Below, in pieces: positions 7,931 to 12,406 of a stretch of DNA of 12,406 nucleotides (its first letter is position 1; each line of letters opens with the position of its first letter). The position numbers and the translations under genes are program-made. Origin of the DNA: Chromera velia (Eukaryota > Sar > Chromeraceae); NCBI GenBank assembly GCA_018398765.1, contig JAHBMJ010003206.1:1-12406 (forward strand). The letters are read 5' to 3'. The notes under the pieces were generated by a model. It searched no databases. It was not told where the DNA came from and worked only from the letters and a program-made list of their open reading frames with translations.

Positions 7931-8107
7931 ATCCAGGCCTAGTTTTGAGGTTAGAACAGTTACTTTTCCACATCGTGTTCACCTAGAAGTATAACAGTCT
8001 AGGGCCTTATCTTATAAAATTTTTGCTGGTAACGAAAGTACCGAAAAAGCAGCAAAAACACCGAAAAAAAATGAAATCAGGAGTCGGTTCCATTTTTCGG
8101 TACTTAC

Positions 8108-8234
8108 AGTTGTCGGTGATTAACAACCCCCATGTTTTTCAAAAAGTTTGCAAACATAAATTTAATTCCTTTAATATATAAGAACTTTTACTGGAACTTA
8201 TACCAGGTTTAATGACAGGTTGATTCTGGGGTTG
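8108..8234. other. AT-rich spacer between two mobile elements
   Basis: This is unique-looking AT-rich sequence, including CTTTAATATATAAG near 8170-8184. I see no gene or repeat. Confidence 0.5.
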
Positions 8235-8244
8235 ATTCACAAAT

Positions 8245-8734
8245 ATCCCCCTGTCACTAGTGTTTGCTTACATGACTTGACAAGACCAAAAATTTGCGTA
8301 TGTTTAACCTAGAAAGGCCAAAAATTTGCATATGTTTTGACTGAGGAGGGCCGAAAATTAGCGGCGCGCCCTCTTTTTCTTTCTCTAAACGTTCTGCCTA
8401 GCTCCCTTCATACATGTCATTGGTCTTCTCCTAGGTCTTCTTGTTTCTTTGCTGCCAGAGGAGGAGCGGTTGGACAGGCTGCTAGACAGGCTGCATGACA
8501 GAGGAAAAAGCACAACGCGAGCTCCAAACGTATGATCTGACAACCGTTACGACCGTGGGTTGTTCTATAGTTTCCGAAGTTAAACCTTTTTTAATATTTT
8601 AAAGCCAAACTTTAGCAAAATTTAGTAACATTTCTAAGCTGGCCAAAAATTTGCATATGTTTGACTTTTAAAGGCCGAATTTTGGTGTCATCTTGACTTT
8701 TGAAGTCAAGTGCAGACACTAGTGACAGGGGGGT
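8245..8734. mobile_element. 490-bp Mutator-like MITE
   Basis: The element has 23-bp terminal inverted repeats at 8245-8267 and 8712-8734. They share CCCCCTGTCACTAGTGT and have only two mismatches. A perfect 10-bp direct repeat flanks it. The interior has no ORF of note and is non-autonomous. Subterminal copies of GGCCAAAAATTTGCATATG occur near both ends in the same orientation. The TSD length suggests mobilisation by a MULE transposase encoded elsewhere; the superfamily is inference. Near-identical ends imply fairly recent activity. Confidence 0.85.
8284..8685. repeat. Subterminal ~32-bp-phased repeats inside the MITE
   Basis: GACCAAAAATTTGCGTATG starts at 8284, GGCCAAAAATTTGCATATG at 8316 and GGCCGAAAATT at 8349. 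On the right, GGCCAAAAATTTGCATATG is at 8641 and GGCCGAATTTTGG at 8673. Spacing within each cluster is 32-33 bp. Such arrays usually serve as transposase-binding sites. Confidence 0.7.
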
Positions 8735-8744
8735 ATTCACAAAT

Positions 8745-8972
8745 TCTAAGTGGTGGCTCACCGCCTGTAACCGCCTCAATTCAATTCAATTCAATATAGT
8801 GGAACATTAGTAGTATTAATATATATAATGGAACATTAATAGCATCAAAAGAAAACAAACAGGCATGCGGTTTGAATGAACGAAACAAAGTTATCATGCC
8901 TTTGCATTCGGCAGCAGCTTTGCACGCACACAACTTTGGCTAACTCCCATCCGTCAAAGTGCAGAGAGTAGT
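8745..8972. repeat. Short repeats right of the MITE
   Basis: There is an AATTC pentamer repeat of about four units (8777-8794). A 19-bp imperfect direct repeat starting TGGAACATTA occurs at 8800-8818 and 8829-8847. GCATGC is present at 8864-8869. No gene is seen. Confidence 0.6.
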
Positions 8973-9276
8973 ATGGGAGCAGTGCCCGAGCAGCTTCCCC
9001 TTGTGCGGAAGCTTCTAGGATCTATTTTTGCATCCCTCATCCCAACCTTCTCCGTTGCAAAATGTCCACTTCACAAAGCGGAAAACATGAAAAGGCGTAT
9101 GAGATCATTGACATGCAGAGAGAGAGAGAGAATCCGAAAGAAGGTCGTGAAACCGTCTCGCCTTTCGTGAACGCTCTGAGTGCCCGCCCAAAGCCTGCAT
9201 AAGGAGACAGTGACTTGCGGGAACGGAATGATTGAGTGTTGGTGTGTTGGACGCCAATACAGACAAAAACAGACTG

Positions 9277-9298
9277 CGGGCGGGCGGGCGGGCGGGCG
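9277..9298. repeat. (CGGG)n tetranucleotide repeat
   Basis: Five CGGG units plus a partial one. The G-rich strand is able in principle to form a G-quadruplex. Confidence 0.9.
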
Positions 9299-9376
9299 AA
9301 TTGCCTTACTTTCATAGAAGGCCACTTGAAGACTTGTACCGCGATGGAGTCAGTTTCTCTTTCTCTTTTTTTCTTT

Positions 9377-9380
<4 letters not shown>

Positions 9381-9410
<30 letters not shown>
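9381..9410. repeat. (CT)15 microsatellite
   Basis: Fifteen perfect CT units, preceded by a further pyrimidine-only stretch from about 9355. Confidence 0.95.
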
Positions 9411-9412
<2 letters not shown>

Positions 9413-10129
9413 GTGTGTCGGTCTCTTTGTCTGTCTGCCTGCTCTCTCGCCCCCATGTCTGTCTCCTCCTTTGACACGCATGCACCCTGTGGTTTTTTCC
9501 CTTTGTCGCAGAGTGAAAGGGGCTCAGAGCTGGCACCTTCAAGTCATAACATGCGGCTGCAGCATCGACGAGCGAAGGACTGTCCTGTGACATGCACTTC
9601 CTGCGTCTGAGCAGGCTCATTTTCTGCCGTTCTCCCTCGTAAAAGAGACCCCCTCTGCGGGGGGACATCCATCCTTTTGAGGGGCCTGCTTTAAGAACTT
9701 TCTTCAAACGGGGTCTCCTTCCTCCTCTCTTTTTCTTCTGAGGTTCTTGTTTTTTCTTATCATCGGCAGGTCAGTCTCTTTTTTCGTTACGTCATTCAGG
9801 CGGAAAACAAACCAACAAAAACATAAAGAAGCCCAGAGTCATGCGGGCAAGACGGAGGGGGGTCAGGGAGGGAGGCGACGAGGAAGGGAGACAGGCAAGC
9901 AGACAGATACGCAAGCAGAAAGGAGCACAAAGGGGCGGTAAGAAGAAGCCGACCTTTCGCCCACCAGAATGAAAACATCGCGAGCGCACATGAAAGCAGT
10001 CACACGCAGGTACTTTGGGTCAATCAATCACACATGAAAAGAGAGATCGACTTCAATCAAGTTACAGATAAGCTCTGGGGAAAGACAACAACGTTTCAAC
10101 AGGAACGGTAGCGAAGACCGCATCCTTTT

Positions 10130-10447
10130 ATGCACTACGGACACAAAGACGCAAGTGCAATGATGGAAAACAAAAAAAGGCCCCAGCTTGCTGTGACCCT
10201 CACGGCAAAAAAAAATCACGTGATCATGCAAAATGTTGAGTCCAGTCAGATGAGCTCCGACGAAGAGTCACGTGTGACCTTCTTCATGCCCCGAGGGACA
10301 CGAAGAAGCGATAGAAAGGAATGGAACAGACGAGGAACAACAACGACCAGCACTACACTCTGTGATCGTGAGGCGTTGTTGGACGACTGCGTCATGTCCC
10401 ACCGCTTTGCTATCCCGCATTTATTCTTTCTCACAGAGAAAAAATAA
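10130..10447 (+). CDS. Hypothetical ORF, 105 codons
   Basis: ATG 10130 to TAA 10445-10447. The product is basic and polar, with an acidic Ser patch (SSDEES) and a Thr run (TTTTSTT). It has no signal peptide, membrane segment or known motif. AATAAATA lies right at the stop and could act as a polyadenylation signal. It is the longest plus-strand frame in a region otherwise without genes, but composition alone does not make it convincing. An unspliced 3' exon is an alternative. Confidence 0.25.
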   Translation: MHYGHKDASAMMENKKRPQLAVTLTAKKNHVIMQNVESSQMSSDEESRVTFFMPRGTRRSDRKEWNRRGTTTTSTTLCDREALLDDCVMSHRFAIPHLFFLTEKK

Positions 10448-10665
10448 ATACAGTCGCGGTTGTCTCTGCTCCACTTGGAGAAGAAATCAACCGGCGTTCA
10501 TTTCATCGAAATGAAGACGCTTTGCGTCGCATGCATTAAATGCGTGTTGGGAACAAGGAAGAACTAGATTGTTTTCCTTCTCCCATCTTCTTCGTTGCTC
10601 CTTTCTAACTGCACTCTCTTGCCATTTTTTTTGTACTTCCTGAAGGAAAACTTTGCTTCGAATGT

Positions 10666-12201
10666 TCATTCTCTTCTCTGCTGTTGCGGCGAGAAAGGCG
10701 GAGGCGGGGGGCGGGGAGGGGGGGGAGGAGGAGGAAGGAGGCCGACTGCCGGAACGTCAGCCATAGAATGATCCTCTCCCTCGAGGCCGCTTGGGGGACC
10801 GTCAGACATCGAGGGATCCTCCCCATCAGGGAGAGGGGGCCACTCCTCGTCCTCTTCTACATGAGGGTGCATTCCCACACCTTCCACCTGCATGGGGAGA
10901 AGAGAAGAGGAAAGTGGGGGAGGATATTTGGTTGCAGGAAGGGTCGCTCCTACGCAGATACAAAGAGAGAGTCAGAAGTCGCCGACAGATAAAGAAGGGT
11001 CCATGATGCAAGTGGGTAATGAACGCGGGACATAGCACGGCAAAGAGGAGATTTTCTGCGTGCGATAAAGAGCAGGTGCACCTCACAAAATGGGGAGTTC
11101 ATGAAGGGACGGAGAATTAAGGACGCAGCGACGGACGGAGAACTAGGACATGTCACCAGGCTGCTAAGAGAACCATACATGAACCGCGGCACGAACAACT
11201 GAGGAAAAGTAAAAGAGGAGAAAAGGCAATGATGAAAGGGGCCTACTTCGCTGGCACTTCTTGAGGAGCCCCTCGGAGTAGTGGACCTGAAGTTCCCTGA
11301 GGAATGCTTCAGGATGAGGAGACACTTTGACTCCGGAGAGAAGACCGCACTTTGACTCTTCTTTCCTTTTCGCATGACCGTCATCCTCACAAAGTCTGCG
11401 GCGGCCACCCCCTCCACAGAGTCTGCGTTCGCCTTCTCTACCTCAGCTTCTGCTTTGGTCTTCGTATCGACGGGGGTAACCTGAAAATTCCCATTCCCGT
11501 CAGGATGGCGGAGTACAACGATCTCTCTCTTCTCAATGCACTCCTCTCCCTCGTCCAGGACTTTCTTTGCCTTTCGTCTGTGCGCTTCCCCGTCACTGGC
11601 CTGCCTCGTTGGTGTTCCAGTTCTGGGCTCTTCGAGCGGGCGCTGCTGGAACTGCATGTCGACGTACGACACGTTGCCCCCCCGCCACCCCGTCCACATC
11701 CCTTCCTGCTCCACCAACGCGAAAACCTCAACAACGTTCTCTCGAAGACTCTGAGACCCCGCAGCTGCCTGGAGAGAAGTCGTGAGGGGGGCAATCTCTA
11801 AGTAGGCAAGGCCATGCGGCATCCAATCCTTCAGCAGCGGTTTGGGCCGCGTGTGCATCTCCTTGAGAATCCTGCCGTGATCTGCAGCCAGTGCATCAAG
11901 AAAGAGACACACGTATACAGTAAAAGGACTGCCATGACCTTTCGCATGGACGACGTAAACAATTTGCGGCTGACTGACCGGTCATTCTGTGCCAAACAGT
12001 TGAATACGGAGACGCCGTTCTCGGAAAACATACAGACATGCAGGTTCCTCACAGTCCGGGCTTCTCCCCTCTGCAATACCTCGGGAGGCGCCCACCCTTG
12101 AAAGGGCGGCCGTCTATCCACGAGAAGACCAACTGAAGTGGCTGTACGAAGTCGCCATGCACACTGTCGAAAACGTTTCCATTACTGGCAGATCTCGTGT
12201 C
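10666..12201 (-). pseudogene. Unrecognised gene with two frameshifts and an in-frame TGA; acidic polyproline C-terminus
   Basis: Coding-quality sequence runs leftward from about 12201, but the frame changes. Segment one (12201 to about 12060; QPLQLVFSWIDGRPFKGG) needs one extra base removed near 12056-12063 to enter segment two (EEPACLYVFRERRLRIQLFG). Segment two meets TGA at 11984-11982 and continues in the same frame (QIVYVVHAKGHGSPFTVYV, then LKDWMPHGLAYLEIAP) to about 11388. There, one missing base in GTGAGG, compared with the nearby repeat GTGGAGG, shifts to a third frame (SPHPEAFLRELQVHYSEGLL). A donor GTAGGC at 11246 and a pyrimidine tract ending GCAG at 10888 (or AG at 10881, which matches phase) lead to the last exon. 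That exon is acidic (VEEDEEWPPL) with PPPPPPPRPPPPP, and stops at TGA 10668-10666. The middle is Lys/Glu/Ala-rich. No family is recognised and no start Met lies in frame. It is a decaying gene or an error-laden sequence. Confidence 0.55.
10681..10743 (+). other. G-rich strand of the polyproline codons, G-quadruplex-capable
   Basis: The plus strand carries GGCGGGG, GGGGGGGG and repeated GGAGG runs over about 60 bp, opposite the CCN codons of the polyproline segment in the last exon. Four or more G-runs with short spacers meet the usual G4 pattern. The tract may also be prone to replication slippage. Confidence 0.6.
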
Positions 12202-12406
12202 TTAACTCGGTCCGCTTTGTACATGCATGCAGTTTAGTGACGACAACTCGGTCTGCATGCATGGGCCCCGGAAAGTTCATGCATCTGCATGCGGCGACGA
12301 TCGACGTACGCTTAATTAAAAGCCTGCATGCCCAGGTCCCATGGCGGAAACGAACATGTTCGGATCCGCGGAAAAATTGCACTTTTCCGCATGCGCGGAT
12401 CCGAAC
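12202..12406. promoter_or_regulatory. GCATGC cluster upstream of the minus-strand gene
   Basis: TGCATGC or GCATGC occurs at 12224-12231, 12254-12261, 12286-12292, 12325-12331 and 12389-12394, with ATGCAT also at 12279-12284. Five sites in 171 bp is far above chance for a hexamer. They lie immediately upstream of the right-hand minus-strand gene, just as similar sites lie upstream of the ATPase. In apicomplexans this core is bound by ApiAP2 regulators; that role here is inferred. Confidence 0.5.
12358..12406. repeat. Nested inverted repeats at the right edge
   Basis: The outer arms GTTCGGATCCGCG (12358-12370) and CGCGGATCCGAAC (12394-12406) match perfectly over 13 bp. The competing inner arms GCGGAAAA (12368-12375) and TTTTCCGC (12383-12390) enclose a 7-nt loop. 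The left arm also overlaps the palindrome CGAACATGTTCG (12351-12362). The right arm may continue beyond the window. Confidence 0.75.

Larger units (their letters stand above)
6831..8107. mobile_element. Inverted-repeat-bounded non-autonomous element with CGGTAC-rich ends
   Basis: The left end GTAAGTACCG (6831-6840) is matched by CGGTACTTAC (8098-8107). Further in, CTGCTTTTTGGTACT (6879-6893) is matched, with one extra base, by AGTACCGAAAAAGCAG (8037-8052). CGGTA or TACCG words are concentrated at both ends and again near 7854-7870, as expected for subterminal binding repeats. The 1.28-kb interior is AT-rich and has TA, GAT and purine-rich tracts. It contains no transposase; the 7560-7754 frame is low-complexity and charged, and I do not call it. 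No target-site duplication is obvious, so the true ends may lie a few bases outside. Confidence 0.45.
8235..8744. repeat. 10-bp target-site duplication flanking the MITE
   Basis: ATTCACAAAT occurs at 8235-8244 and again at 8735-8744, directly abutting the two inverted ends. The direct repeats are exactly 500 bp apart, with no mismatch. Length 9-11 bp is typical of Mutator-group insertions. Confidence 0.85.
8973..10129. other. Gene-free stretch rich in microsatellites and strand-biased tracts
   Basis: I see no supportable gene; the open frames here translate simple repeats. Contents: an AG run (9117-9131), a (CGGG)n run (9277-9298), a (CT)15 run (9381-9410), a C5/G6 arm pair (9649-9664) and a purine-rich tract of about 110 bp (9843-9953) with many GGGAGG and AAGCAGACAG words. 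Two acceptor-like sites (TTTGTCGCAG near 9510, ATCGGCAG near 9770) could mark introns of an unseen gene. Confidence 0.5.

Noticed and set aside
8284-8685. CRISPR-like array
   Set aside because: The repeats are degenerate, only two or three per cluster, with no regular spacers, and lie inside a eukaryotic MITE.
9037-9477. Charged frame rich in Arg-Glu repeats, minus strand
   Set aside because: It is a translation of the CT/AG microsatellite.

Overview
The window looks like nuclear DNA of a eukaryote. The best guess is a photosynthetic alveolate such as a chromerid; other algae with complex red-lineage plastids are not excluded. The reasons are: a protein whose N-terminus reads as a signal peptide followed directly by a Phe-initiated, Ser/Thr/Arg-rich transit-like stretch; GT-AG introns with long pyrimidine tracts; clusters of TGCATGC near gene starts (a motif bound by ApiAP2 factors in apicomplexans); many microsatellites; and several non-autonomous transposons. 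There are no bacterial operons, ribosome binding sites or CRISPR arrays. The organism call is inference.

Layout, left to right. 1-470 has no gene and holds pyrimidine-rich and short repeated sequence. At 524-1744 (+) lies a 406-residue protein with a GIY-YIG/T5orf172-like N-terminal half and a clear chromodomain. It converges on a minus-strand P-loop ATPase (3268-1820) of the archaeal-type ATPase/STAND kind. That ATPase has a bipartite plastid-targeting-like leader, an altered Walker B and one in-frame TGA at codon 336. Its upstream region (3269-3580) carries TGCATGC repeats, a perfect 16-bp palindrome and an 11-bp inverted repeat. 3761-3886 is a possible small secreted ORF. 3969-4381 is a MITE-like block full of GAACC/GGTTC. 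4649-5824 may hold a multi-exon plus-strand gene whose exons all join in phase 0 and whose stop codon sits in a 54-nt hairpin. 5848-6515 has two more hairpins but no convincing gene. 6516-6710 is another short ORF with a signal-like start.

6711-8850 is AT-rich repeat territory. It holds an element of about 1.28 kb with CGGTAC-rich inverted ends (6831-8107) and, just after it, a clean 490-bp MITE (8245-8734) with 23-bp inverted ends and a 10-bp target-site duplication, which fits the Mutator group. 8850-10665 has microsatellites, a purine-rich tract and one weak ORF.

10666-12201 (minus) is a second protein-coding locus. Its reading frame can be followed through about 390 codons only by crossing one frameshift, one in-frame TGA and a second frameshift, then a conventional intron to an acidic, polyproline-rich last exon. 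It is either a decaying gene or a stretch with sequencing errors. A cluster of GCATGC sites (12224-12394) lies just upstream and probably marks its promoter. The window ends in a palindromic hairpin.

The two most notable points are the chromodomain fusion and the fact that the two longest minus-strand genes are both interrupted by TGA in otherwise intact coding sequence.
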